DNA from: JABDMH01 sp965223025
GTDB taxonomy: Bacteria; Bacteroidota; Bacteroidia; Chitinophagales; Saprospiraceae
Reading direction: 5' to 3'
Assembly (NCBI GenBank): GCA_965223025.1
Contig: CBDCVP010000022.1
Location: 558,001-622,000 of the forward strand
DNA: 64,000 nt
This document shows, piece by piece, positions 47,649 to 56,439 of the stretch. Numbering within the stretch: the first letter of the stretch is position 1; the number at the start of each line of letters is the position of its first letter. Position numbers and translations under genes: made by a program. A model generated the notes under the pieces. That model made no database searches. It saw only the letters and a program-made list of their open reading frames with translations, and was not told the DNA's origin.

Positions 47649-48647
47649 CTATTTCGGACAGCCGATTCCGGCTACCTCATACTTTTCTTGCGTTCGTTGG
47701 GTAAACTCCAGGTTTAGGGCAAAACTCAATTCCTCTATTACATCCTGAAGTTGCACGTTTTCCAATACGGTGTTGTAAGTACAATCTAAAACAGCAGGAT
47801 TTTCAATGTCAAAAGTCACATCATAGTGTCGTTCGATATCAGTGAAAATCTGCCTCAGTGGTACATTTTCAAAGTTCAAGACCTTTGTGGACCAGGATAA
47901 TACATTTGGATCCTCCTCCAGCTTACTGCTGAGCGGCTGAGATGGTCCGACATAGAGCCCTGTGTGATTAGGTGTCAAAATGACCTGCTCCTCTGACTCC
48001 ATCTTCTGGAATGCAACTCTCCCTGATTGTACGTATACCCTGACTTGCATCCCCTCAGAGCTAACACTAAAGGATGTCCCCAACACGGTGGTCCTAGTCT
48101 GATTGCTGACCACCGTAAATGGTTGGTCTTCGCTCAAGTGTTCTACTTCAAAAAATGCTTGTCCTTCAAGATGGACCTCCCGTTCTTTAAAGGGTTTTTG
48201 GTAGGTAAGTGTACTGCCTTTATCGAGATCCACGACAGATCCATCAGGCAATGAAACCTTCATGCTTTCTGTTTCTGCACTTGCCAGCGATACCATCTCA
48301 GAGCTGGGTGTCTTCAGCATTTGCCACACTGCAAAACCACCTATGATGAAGGCAACGGTTGCGGCCACTCGAGCCACTCCGATCCATAGTTGTCTGGTGA
48401 TTGTTTTCTCTTGCGGCACTTCGTCAAAGGCCTGTTCAGCAAAATTTCGCCATGCATGCTCCATATTCGGAGCCTGTATTTCATGATCGTATGCAAGGCT
48501 CTTTTTCCAGATGGTCTGTAATACACTTTGCTCTCGGACAAGCTCAGGGTCGTCCTGCAGTGCCTGCAGCAGGATCTGCCCATCGTGGTCATCCAGCTCA
48601 CCAGATAAGTCCCTTATCACTAGCCTACGAAATAGTTCTCTGTCCAT
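47649..48647 (-). CDS. FecR family anti-sigma factor (DUF4974)
   Basis: A 332-residue inner-membrane regulator. Residues 1-90 are the cytoplasmic anti-sigma part, including 'LVIRDLSGELDDHDGQILLQAL'. One helix lies at about 92-110 ('VAATVAFIIGGFAVWQML'). The periplasmic FecR domain follows (about 128-225, 'VSLPDGSVVDLDKGSTLTY', 'VEGQAFFEV'-like 'HLEGQAFFEVEHL'). A DUF4974 domain closes the protein ('LNFENVPLRQIFTDIERHYDVTFDI'), the Bacteroidota-type C-terminus. It should hold the sigma factor at 48763-49332 and receive a signal from an STN-bearing outer-membrane protein; the next gene encodes such a protein. Confidence 0.92.
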   Translation of the reverse strand: MDRELFRRLVIRDLSGELDDHDGQILLQALQDDPELVREQSVLQTIWKKSLAYDHEIQAPNMEHAWRNFAEQAFDEVPQEKTITRQLWIGVARVAATVAFIIGGFAVWQMLKTPSSEMVSLASAETESMKVSLPDGSVVDLDKGSTLTYQKPFKEREVHLEGQAFFEVEHLSEDQPFTVVSNQTRTTVLGTSFSVSSEGMQVRVYVQSGRVAFQKMESEEQVILTPNHTGLYVGPSQPLSSKLEEDPNVLSWSTKVLNFENVPLRQIFTDIERHYDVTFDIENPAVLDCTYNTVLENVQLQDVIEELSFALNLEFTQRTQEKYEVAGIGCPK

Positions 48648-48762
48648 CTTCTATCTATTATGATGTTTAGGAGTCCCTATGACCCCTATGCATTTTTAAT
48701 TTTTTTTTGCGTGGCATCAGGTGGGTGTAGAAATTGTCTCTTCAAAGTCATGCTGTTTACCC

Positions 48763-49332
48763 TCATATGCCGGTCATCAATAGTATGATCATCAACGTTA
48801 AGTATTCCTGGAGGTCCACCCTCAATGTCTTAAGTGCTTTCGCCATTTGGTTTTCGACGGTCTTCACAGAGATGTCCATGATCTGGCCGATCTCCCGATA
48901 ACTCTTCCCCTCAAATCGACTTAGCAGAAAAATCGATCTACACCGGGGGGGCAGCCCATCCACGCTGCTGCCAATCTTTTCTTCCAGCTCAAGTTTTACC
49001 ACATCATCATGGCCATCGTACCCTCCGGCGTGCTGGCTCAAATCTTCTGTAGAATGTATGGGGCTGGATTTTCGCAAATAGGCCATCGCCTCATGATAGG
49101 CCATGGTCATCAAATACCCCTTAAATGTCTGTTTGATCTGAATGGCCCCTCGCTTGCGCCAGAGCTTGAGAAAGACCTCCTGTGCCAGGTCTTCACTCAC
49201 CTCCCGTTGCCTTACAAAACGGTATATCGCACGGTAGACCTCATCGAAGTGGTTGGTGAAGATATCCTTCATAGCGGCTTGGTCACCTCTAGACAAACGC
49301 TGATAGAGCACGAAGGAGTCTTGGTCTTTCAT
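48763..49332 (-). CDS. ECF sigma-70 factor (Bacteroidota family, FecI-like)
   Basis: A 189-residue sigma factor with region 2 at about 20-90 ('MKDIFTNHFDEVYRAIYRFV', 'SEDLAQEVFLKLWRKR') and region 4 at about 120-175 ('GLPPRCRSIFLLSRFEGKSY', 'IGQIMDISVKTVENQMAKALK'). The C-terminal 'LQEYLTLMIILLM' is a short hydrophobic tail often seen in Bacteroidota sigma factors of this kind. It is followed 115 bases later by its putative anti-sigma FecR gene. The target promoters are not known; the downstream surface-protein genes are likely members of the regulon. Confidence 0.93.
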   Translation of the reverse strand: MKDQDSFVLYQRLSRGDQAAMKDIFTNHFDEVYRAIYRFVRQREVSEDLAQEVFLKLWRKRGAIQIKQTFKGYLMTMAYHEAMAYLRKSSPIHSTEDLSQHAGGYDGHDDVVKLELEEKIGSSVDGLPPRCRSIFLLSRFEGKSYREIGQIMDISVKTVENQMAKALKTLRVDLQEYLTLMIILLMTGI

Positions 49333-50218
49333 GGTGCCCTAAATTTAGAGCTTTGTACGAGAAGAAGCTAACTTGACCGCCATGATGTGATCGCGACGTC
49401 CTCACAGATACGGTCCATACATTGCTTGTGCAATCCATACATGATCTCGAACATCATACTTGGTACCTTCAGCAATCCCAGTACGGGAAGTGCGTCAAAA
49501 GGGGCCATACTGTCTGAGCTATCTCCTGTTAAAGGAATCACATATCTTCCCTGGTTCAACAGGGCAGATGTTATATACAACAATCCTCACTTCACCATAT
49601 AAGAAGGGCGACCAACTTACTGATCGCCCTGTCAACGAGAACCAAATTAAAACCCAACCTAAAAGGGTGGGTCAAAAACCCTGTGTACTCATAAGACCAG
49701 CAAGCCTCCATCGAAAGGGTTAAGGTTCACTTAAATACCATCGAACAACTTCTAAGAAATTGTTAAGACCTACTTTGCAACCGGCAATCAGGGAGTTGGA
49801 CCTTGACAGGTAATGCAGATATATTGGCCAAAATCTACCAGATCAGCTACACTTAGCCTTTTTTTATCATACACACACTGCGATATCCATAATGCCTCAG
49901 TTCAAGCCAAGTCCTGATGGATTTCATGAGCATGAGATTGTAAAATCTGATGTACTTTTTGGTACCGATCGAGCAGTGCACGGACAGATCGTAGCACATT
50001 CATTCGTATCCCAGGTTGGGTGAATACCTAATGCTCTCAGTCATAGTCATTTAGGCATTGTTGAATTTTCTATATTATTCTAACTACTAATTTACACATC
50101 CGCCAATCCTAGAAGATGAGCCGTTACATTACTCGAATCACTCATATATATCATTTCTTGCAGCCCATTTTTATGGCCAAAGCTGCTACAGTAAAAACAG
50201 GCTAAACCGTTGAAATAG
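49333..50218. other. Long intergenic region between the sigma factor gene and the polysaccharide locus
   Basis: Together with the leader to 50355 this is about 1 kb without a convincing gene. Visible items are a hairpin AGGGCGA/TCGCCCT (49605-49630) and a second one, ACCCAACC/GGGTGGGT, close to 49650-49675; neither has a T-run. Frames at 49369-49583 and 50092-50343 (both minus) have no domain and poor starts. The sequence is not similar to other parts of the window. Confidence 0.5.
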
Positions 50219-50249
50219 TTGTATTTGTGCCCATCAGTTCTTATTTTTG
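50219..50249 (+). promoter_or_regulatory. Bacteroidota-type promoter of the polysaccharide operon
   Basis: TTG (50219-50221) is followed after 20 bases by TATTTTTG (50242-50249), a perfect TAnnTTTG box. It lies about 105 bases before the Wza-like gene at 50356 and is the best candidate for the main promoter of the downstream operon. Confidence 0.7.
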
Positions 50250-50355
50250 CTGCTAGAAAGAAAGGAGACACCCTCAAATCTGTTAGTAGCACTCTCTCAT
50301 CTTTCCCCCAACAGCTCCACTGGTTTTTTATTAATTCGAACACAACCTTCGATTT

Positions 50356-51183
50356 ATGCGATTGAGAAAAGGAGCCACTTTTGTGCTGTTTGGTCTGCTT
50401 GTTATCTTATGCACATCTCCATCCTGTGTCAACCATCGTGAGTTGATCAGTCTCAATGAGACCGAGGAGAATATGGAACGCGGAAACGACGAGGCCATCC
50501 ACAAGACTGAGCATACCACACCAAGCACCTATGCCATCCATCCCCGAGACCTACTGATCATCAATATCAATACTTTTGAAGGAAACACTTCCGAGTTTCT
50601 ACAACAGGAGTTTTCGTCCAACAATCTAAACAACAATAACCGTCAGTATGGTCCAGAGGCACTCTATTACAACAGCTATCAAGTAGATGAAACGGGTCAC
50701 ATTTTTTTGCCCTTGCTTGAAAAAATGAAGGTCTCTGGTAAAACGGTCACTGAAGTAAAGACCGAGCTAGATACTGCCTACGCCAAGCACTTTCGATTTG
50801 CCTCATCAAACGTAAAATTGGCCAATATGCGTGTCACCGTACTCGGGGAAGTGGAAAACCCCGGGGTTTACTATTTCTACAACGACGAAACGACCATCTT
50901 GGAGGCCATCAGTATGGCCGGTGATTTTAGTGATTTTGGCAACCGTAAGAAAGTGAAGTTGATCAGGAGAACTACCTCGGGCAGTACCACAGTGATGCTC
51001 GATCTGTACAAATCCGATTTTATTGGTACAGAATACTTCTATATTCGACCAAATGATCTACTTTACATAGAACCTATCAAAGCCAAGGCCTTTGATGTAG
51101 GTGCTCAATCGGTCGGCATAGTGCTTTCTGTCATTTCCACAGCGGCGTTGTTAGCCAATATTTTTATTGATCTCAATAAATAG
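50356..51183 (+). CDS. Polysaccharide export outer-membrane lipoprotein (Wza-like)
   Basis: A 275-residue protein of the polysaccharide biosynthesis/export family. The signal region 'FVLFGLLVILCTSPSC' contains a probable lipid-modified cysteine (position 24). The export (PES) domain begins with 'TYAIHPRDLLIININTFEG' (about 58-76). It continues through 'YQVDETGHIFLPLLEKMKVSG', the hallmark 'v...G.i.lPliG.v...G'. An SLBB-like segment 'VTVLGEVENPGVYYFYNDETTILEAISMAGDF' follows (about 157-190). A membrane helix at about 255-272 ends the protein. It forms the outer part of the polysaccharide export channel with the Wzz/kinase encoded next. Confidence 0.92.
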   Translation: MRLRKGATFVLFGLLVILCTSPSCVNHRELISLNETEENMERGNDEAIHKTEHTTPSTYAIHPRDLLIININTFEGNTSEFLQQEFSSNNLNNNNRQYGPEALYYNSYQVDETGHIFLPLLEKMKVSGKTVTEVKTELDTAYAKHFRFASSNVKLANMRVTVLGEVENPGVYYFYNDETTILEAISMAGDFSDFGNRKKVKLIRRTTSGSTTVMLDLYKSDFIGTEYFYIRPNDLLYIEPIKAKAFDVGAQSVGIVLSVISTAALLANIFIDLNK

Positions 51184-51273
51184 AATCATAATTCAGACCC
51201 GATAGGTTATCTCAATGATAGACCATTTATTCTAGGCGAAAATTGTCATACACTCATTTAAATCCACAAGCCC

Positions 51274-53691
51274 ATGAAAAGCCCCCATGCTGAATATTCC
51301 CCTAACCATGAAATCAATTTTCGGGAATTCCTGAGACGCGTATGGAGACATAAGTTTCTTTTCCTCGCCAGTCTTATTGTGTTTGTTGCCCTGGGCATTG
51401 CGTATCTGAAGATCATCCCTCCCACGTATAAGGCTACAACGACGATCCTAATAGATCCGAGCAGCACCAACCGGTATTTTGGAGAAAGTCAATATATGGA
51501 TGGAGGAATGGGATTGGTCGAGACTGAGAAAAACCTCTTTAATGAGATGAATATTCTCAAGTCTGTCAACATTGTCGAGCAGAGCTTGGTTGATCTAGAC
51601 TTTAAGGTCTCTTACCACACCAAGACCCCTTTATTGGAGCGGGAGCATTATCAGGATTTTCCCTATGAGGTCGAACTCATGGATGAGAGTCGTCAATTGC
51701 TGAACACCGAGTTGTTCATTCAACCGATCTCCAGTGATTCATACCGCATTAAAGTCGAAGCGTCTGAGTACTCCATCGAAGATCCAGTGAACAATAAAGT
51801 CGAGTTTCACGAAAATCTATTGACCCACAGCGCCATCTATAGATTTGGATCACGGGCGCAGTCTGACATGTATGACTTTATCGTACACAAGCGGATTGAT
51901 TCATTCCCAGCCGATGAATTTCTAAACAAACAGATGTTCTTCACAGTACATCACCTGGATGATCTGGTGAATCTCTATCGATCAAAATTGGACATAGCGC
52001 AGGTAGATGTACAGGCCAGTGTTATCGAAGTCTCGGCAAAAGGAAATGTTGTACAAAAGGAAATCGACTTTCTCGATCAACTGACATCGAACTACATCGA
52101 CACAAAAATAGAGGATCGCAACAAAATAGCCACCAGCAAAGAATCCTTTATCAAGGAGCAATTAGCCAGCATAAGTGATTCTCTCAGTAAAGCCGAACGA
52201 AGTCTTGAGATATTCCGTCGCGAGGCAAATGCAGTAAATCTCACGCAATCTGGCATGCACGCGCTCGACAAGTTTCAGGAGCTGCAGTCAAAACAGGCAC
52301 AAGCTCAGTTAAACCTAAAATACTACCGGTCGCTGTTGGAATATCTTCAAGATAGCAATGGTGTACATCAAATCATTGCTCCATCGGTGGTTGGAATCAA
52401 CGATGCACTGCTCAATGAAAATCTTCTTGAGTTGAAACGCTTGAGTACCGACCGGACAAGGATGAGTTACCTCAAAGGTCCTAAGAGCTATGATCTGGAA
52501 ATTCTCGACAAGCAGATTGTCAACACCCGTGCAGCGCTCGAGGAGAATGTAAGAAACCTTATTGCCTCCTCACAGATGGCACTCAATGATCACAACACGC
52601 GTATTAGCACCTTAGAACGAACCATTGATTTGCTGCCCAGCAGCGAAAAAAAACTGATCAACTATCAACGCAAGACCAAACTGTACGAGAATCTGTACAA
52701 TTACCTCAATCAAGAACTGGCCAAGACAGGCATCGCCCGTGCTGAAGACCTGCCCGACATCACCACCTTAAATCATGCTCGCATGGTAGGAGACGGTCCT
52801 GTGGCACCCCATCCTTTACTGATCCTGCTATTGTCTGCACTCCTTGGACTCCTGCTGCCTACAAGCTACGTGGCACTCAAAGGAGAAGATGATGTTGTGC
52901 TTTCAGGCGTAAAGATGCTGGAAGCATCCACCGACATTCCTATTCTAGCACAGATCGCTGCAGATCCAGAGGCCAAGAAATCAGATACGATTGTGGCAAC
53001 TCACTGGCAAGCCAAAGAATCCTTGAGAGACCTACATGCCAACATCAAGTTTTTCATGCCTGACTACTGGCAGAAAGTCACGGCCATCACATCGACTGTT
53101 CCGGGTGAGGGTAAGACCTTCACAGCAGCCAACCTCGCACTCAGTATGGCCTCGGCTGGCAATGATGTGCTGTTGATCGATGCCGATTTTCGCAATCCTC
53201 AACTGTCGAAACATCTGGGAATCAAACCCACACAAAATCTTAGCAGTTACCTCAACGGATGGGTGACACATCCCAGTGAGATCATTCAAAATCACGATAA
53301 ATACCCGAAGCTGGACTTTATCACGACACATGCTGCTACGACCAATCCACACCGGTTGATACAAAATCCCAGGTTTGAATTTCTGGTACTCTCGCTCAAA
53401 GACGAGTATGATCACATCATCCTCGATTGCCCTGCAGTTGGACTCGTGTCTGACTACCTACTCATGAGCCATCTAGTCGACATCCACTTGTTTGTCATGA
53501 AGCACAAAGTCTCCAAAGCGTCATACGTCGAAGGTATCGAGAAGTTTAAGGCAAAGGGCAAAATTGAAAATTTATACCTGGTACTTAATGGCGTACCCGG
53601 CAAGCAGCTAAAACATGGCTACTTCTCTTACGATTCGGATTCGCAAGAAGCACCTCAGAAAAGTGCCATCCGTAGGTCGATCAGTGCTTAA
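51274..53691 (+). CDS. Wzz / BY-kinase (polysaccharide co-polymerase with tyrosine kinase domain)
   Basis: An 805-residue fusion of a chain-length determinant and a bacterial tyrosine kinase. The first membrane helix (about 26-44) is followed by a Wzz domain ('YKATTTILIDPSST') and a long coiled-coil region (about 270-460). The second helix ('LLILLLSALLGLLLPTSYVAL') is near 510-530. The cytoplasmic kinase has Walker A 'STVPGEGKTFTA' (about 607-618), Walker A' 'VLLIDADFRNP' and Walker B 'HIILDCPAVGLVSD'. The C-terminus has only two or so tyrosines ('GYFSYDSD'), fewer than in E. coli Wzc. It controls export and chain length of the polysaccharide. The start lies 90 bases after the previous stop. 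Confidence 0.93.
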   Translation: MKSPHAEYSPNHEINFREFLRRVWRHKFLFLASLIVFVALGIAYLKIIPPTYKATTTILIDPSSTNRYFGESQYMDGGMGLVETEKNLFNEMNILKSVNIVEQSLVDLDFKVSYHTKTPLLEREHYQDFPYEVELMDESRQLLNTELFIQPISSDSYRIKVEASEYSIEDPVNNKVEFHENLLTHSAIYRFGSRAQSDMYDFIVHKRIDSFPADEFLNKQMFFTVHHLDDLVNLYRSKLDIAQVDVQASVIEVSAKGNVVQKEIDFLDQLTSNYIDTKIEDRNKIATSKESFIKEQLASISDSLSKAERSLEIFRREANAVNLTQSGMHALDKFQELQSKQAQAQLNLKYYRSLLEYLQDSNGVHQIIAPSVVGINDALLNENLLELKRLSTDRTRMSYLKGPKSYDLEILDKQIVNTRAALEENVRNLIASSQMALNDHNTRISTLERTIDLLPSSEKKLINYQRKTKLYENLYNYLNQELAKTGIARAEDLPDITTLNHARMVGDGPVAPHPLLILLLSALLGLLLPTSYVALKGEDDVVLSGVKMLEASTDIPILAQIAADPEAKKSDTIVATHWQAKESLRDLHANIKFFMPDYWQKVTAITSTVPGEGKTFTAANLALSMASAGNDVLLIDADFRNPQLSKHLGIKPTQNLSSYLNGWVTHPSEIIQNHDKYPKLDFITTHAATTNPHRLIQNPRFEFLVLSLKDEYDHIILDCPAVGLVSDYLLMSHLVDIHLFVMKHKVSKASYVEGIEKFKAKGKIENLYLVLNGVPGKQLKHGYFSYDSDSQEAPQKSAIRRSISA

Positions 53692-53708
53692 TTTTCTGGA
53701 TAGATCTG

Positions 53709-55058
53709 ATGAATAGCATACGATCCATCTTGATCTTAGTACTGCTCTGTACCTATCCCTTGTACAGTTATGCAGCAACTTTCCTTTTGGATGTCAACCC
53801 AAATTACCTCACGGGTCTGATCGCTTTCCTGCTGCTTTTTGAAGTGCTTTTCACAAAGTATCGTTTGAAGGAAAATCTGATCATACCTCCCTATCTGGTG
53901 ATTTTTGGGCTATTCACGTTGTATGTCTTTGGATCGAGTATATTGATTTCCAATAGATTTGCAGAGGTAAGTTTCATCAAATACGTCTACGAAGATCCAT
54001 TCCTCAAATCGCTGGCTTTCATCTTTGTAGTGGAAAATACCAGGTTTCAAGAATCTCACTTGAATCTTGCACTCAGGTTTTTGTTTATAGTGCTGATAGC
54101 GGCCGCACTGGTAACCCTGTGGCAAGTTTACGATCCATTGTTTTTTAATGCCGACGTGATTAAAGGTATGCATCCCACATCCTTTGAGCGATATACTGAC
54201 TACGTCTCCAACCTCGGTCCGGGATACGACCATGGCCTGGACTTTATTAAGGAGGGATATCGCACATCGATATACTCATGGATCAGCGGGGTCAGTGTGG
54301 GCATTGACGGCCTGGCCATTTTTAGCATACTTCTCGGTATTCATCGATTCAGCCCCCTGAAACGCATCATCATCATCATATGTGGTGGTTTCATTAGTAT
54401 ACTGTCGAGTGCACGCTGGATTATGCTAAACTTTTTGGTCATATCATTTCAGCGGCTGATCGACAAAAGAAATCCGCTATTTTATGCCATCAGATGGGTC
54501 CTAGGCTTGGCGCTGACCATTGTACTGGTCGGTTTTATTGCCAGCATAGCAGGATTTGATGTCGCCGCATTTATTGAAAAGCGCCTGTTGGCTGAGAGCG
54601 CAGGTACTCGCATCTATGCCTTTAAGGTATTCCACCAAGTTTTTCTGGATGCCCCAGTTTTTGGGACTGGTGGTGCGGACAGCAAAGAAATGCTCCGACT
54701 CATTCAAGGTAAAACCTCCCAAATACACGTGGGTTGGCTGAAGATGTTTTACTACTACGGAATAGTGGGAGGCCTACTCTACCTCGGATTTATCGGCCTG
54801 CTCTTGAAGCACCTGTACTCTCGAGCTCTCAAAACCAAATATTGGGGTGCTTTCTTTGCAGTATTGGCATTTGTCATTGCCAATATTACGCTTTACGAAC
54901 TTAGCTTTTTATACCATGGATTACTGCTAGCTCTGATATTTGCACGGTACTTGAGCAATGTGCCACCTCCAGAGAAACAAGTAGTCGAAACCACCCCACT
55001 CAAACCAGTAATACGACGGACCATCACACCTAGACGAAGGCATACCGTTGAGGTATAA
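53709..55058 (+). CDS. O-antigen ligase/polymerase-like membrane protein (Wzy type)
   Basis: A 449-residue protein with about 11-12 membrane helices and a large extracytoplasmic loop (about 150-200, 'MHPTSFERYTDYVSNLGPGY'). The Wzy_C-like part has 'ILSSARWIMLNFLVISFQRLI', followed by the loop 'IYAFKVFHQVFLDAPVFGTG', which contains the conserved 'G.G' before 'H' ('IHVGWLKMFYYYGIVGGLLYL'). Members polymerise or ligate undecaprenyl-linked repeat units at the periplasmic face. It lies 17 bases after the kinase gene. Whether it acts as polymerase or ligase cannot be decided from the sequence; the locus context favours polymerase. Confidence 0.82.
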   Translation: MNSIRSILILVLLCTYPLYSYAATFLLDVNPNYLTGLIAFLLLFEVLFTKYRLKENLIIPPYLVIFGLFTLYVFGSSILISNRFAEVSFIKYVYEDPFLKSLAFIFVVENTRFQESHLNLALRFLFIVLIAAALVTLWQVYDPLFFNADVIKGMHPTSFERYTDYVSNLGPGYDHGLDFIKEGYRTSIYSWISGVSVGIDGLAIFSILLGIHRFSPLKRIIIIICGGFISILSSARWIMLNFLVISFQRLIDKRNPLFYAIRWVLGLALTIVLVGFIASIAGFDVAAFIEKRLLAESAGTRIYAFKVFHQVFLDAPVFGTGGADSKEMLRLIQGKTSQIHVGWLKMFYYYGIVGGLLYLGFIGLLLKHLYSRALKTKYWGAFFAVLAFVIANITLYELSFLYHGLLLALIFARYLSNVPPPEKQVVETTPLKPVIRRTITPRRRHTVEV

Positions 55059-55065
55059 TGTGGAT

Positions 55066-56439
55066 ATGAAGGGGTTTTTCCAAAAACGATTTGACAAAGT
55101 CTTAGCACTCATACGACGTGGACATCCTCGAAGTGTAAAGATAAAGAGGCATATTCTTGCCTCCTTCGCGATCAAGGGCACCAGCATCCTGATTGGATTT
55201 CTTCTGGTACCGATCACCCTAGACTATGTCGATAAGGAACAATATGGAATCTGGCTGACACTCTCATCTGTGATTGCCTGGTTTGCCCTATTTGATGTGG
55301 GGTTGGGACATGGATTGAGAAATCGGTTGGCCGAAGCTCTGGCTAGAAATGATCTAGAATTGGCAAAGGCTCTTGTGAGCTCCACCTATGCCATCATTAC
55401 AGCGATCGCAGGGATTCTCTTATTGTTCTTTTTGTTGATCAATCCAGTACTCGACTGGTACGCTATCTTAAATGTCCCTCCCCAGAGTATCGAAAATCTC
55501 GGTCTGGTTGCACTGGTCACCTTCTCATTCTTCTGCATCACATTTGTACTCCAGTTGTTGCATCCAGTATTTCTAGCCAAACAAAGCCCTTCCTTGGTGG
55601 GATTATTAAATCTGATCGCCAACTTCATTTCATTGATCATCATCGTCCTGCTTACTAAATTAACCGCGGGATCACTATTATATCTGGCTCTGGCAGTCGG
55701 CCTATCCCCCGTATTCGTCCTTACGGTGGCTACGATATATCTATACAACACCCGCTACAAATCAATTGCGCCTAGCATCACCAGGGTACGGAAAAAGTAC
55801 TTTTATGATCTTAGCAGTCTTGGTTTTAAATTCTTCCTAATCGGAATTACCGGTTTAATTATTTTCTCCACCGACAACTTGATTATTGTTCAGCTTTTTG
55901 GTCCAGAAGAAGTTCCTGCCTACCAGGTAGCATTCAAATACTTCGGATTGATCACCAGTGTATTTACGATTATTGGGGTACCTTTTTGGTCGGCTTATAC
56001 AGACGCACAGGCGAAGGATGATTTTGCATGGATCATTCGCACCAACAAAAAGCTGAAAATGATTTGGTTTGGTTTGGTTGCAATTTCATCGGTAATGCTC
56101 CTGGTATCATCGTGGTTTTATCACATCTGGGTGCCAGAAATCGATGTGCCTTTTATGCTTTCGCTCATGATGTGCTTGTATGTACTGGCACTAGCATGGG
56201 GCAATATCTTTGTCATGTATATTAATGGGGTAGGAAAGGTAAAACTACAAATCATAACTTCAATTGCCGGTGCTATTATCAACATCCCCCTGTCGTATGT
56301 ATTTGCTAAATCACTCCAGATGGGTACAGCGGGCATCATCCTTGCCAGCACCATCTGTATAGGATATGGTCCGATCTTAGCACCCATTCAGTTTAGAAGG
56401 CTTACACAAAAATCTGCTTTTGGTATATGGAATCAGTAG
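55066..56439 (+). CDS. Oligosaccharide flippase (Wzx type, MOP superfamily)
   Basis: A 457-residue protein with about 12-14 membrane helices. I chose the ATG at 55066; upstream TTG and GTG codons (55048, 55060) would overlap the previous gene or its stop. 'FAIKGTSILIGFLLVPITLDYVDKEQYGIWLTLSS' is the typical start of polysaccharide_synt proteins ('l..p.Y..l.....G.w'). 'FLIGITGLIIFSTDNLIIVQLFGPEEVPAYQVAFK' marks the second half. It flips lipid-linked repeat units across the inner membrane. It overlaps the next gene by 13 bases, so the operon is tightly packed. Confidence 0.9.
   Translation: MKGFFQKRFDKVLALIRRGHPRSVKIKRHILASFAIKGTSILIGFLLVPITLDYVDKEQYGIWLTLSSVIAWFALFDVGLGHGLRNRLAEALARNDLELAKALVSSTYAIITAIAGILLLFFLLINPVLDWYAILNVPPQSIENLGLVALVTFSFFCITFVLQLLHPVFLAKQSPSLVGLLNLIANFISLIIIVLLTKLTAGSLLYLALAVGLSPVFVLTVATIYLYNTRYKSIAPSITRVRKKYFYDLSSLGFKFFLIGITGLIIFSTDNLIIVQLFGPEEVPAYQVAFKYFGLITSVFTIIGVPFWSAYTDAQAKDDFAWIIRTNKKLKMIWFGLVAISSVMLLVSSWFYHIWVPEIDVPFMLSLMMCLYVLALAWGNIFVMYINGVGKVKLQIITSIAGAIINIPLSYVFAKSLQMGTAGIILASTICIGYGPILAPIQFRRLTQKSAFGIWNQ

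Noticed and set aside
49369..49583. Minus-strand 71-codon frame upstream of the ECF sigma gene.
   Set aside because: There is no signal or domain and an equally long frame on the other strand; evidence is too weak for a gene call.
50092..50343. Minus-strand 83-codon frame before the Wza-like gene.
   Set aside because: It begins with GTG, overlaps the predicted operon promoter, and has no recognisable domain.
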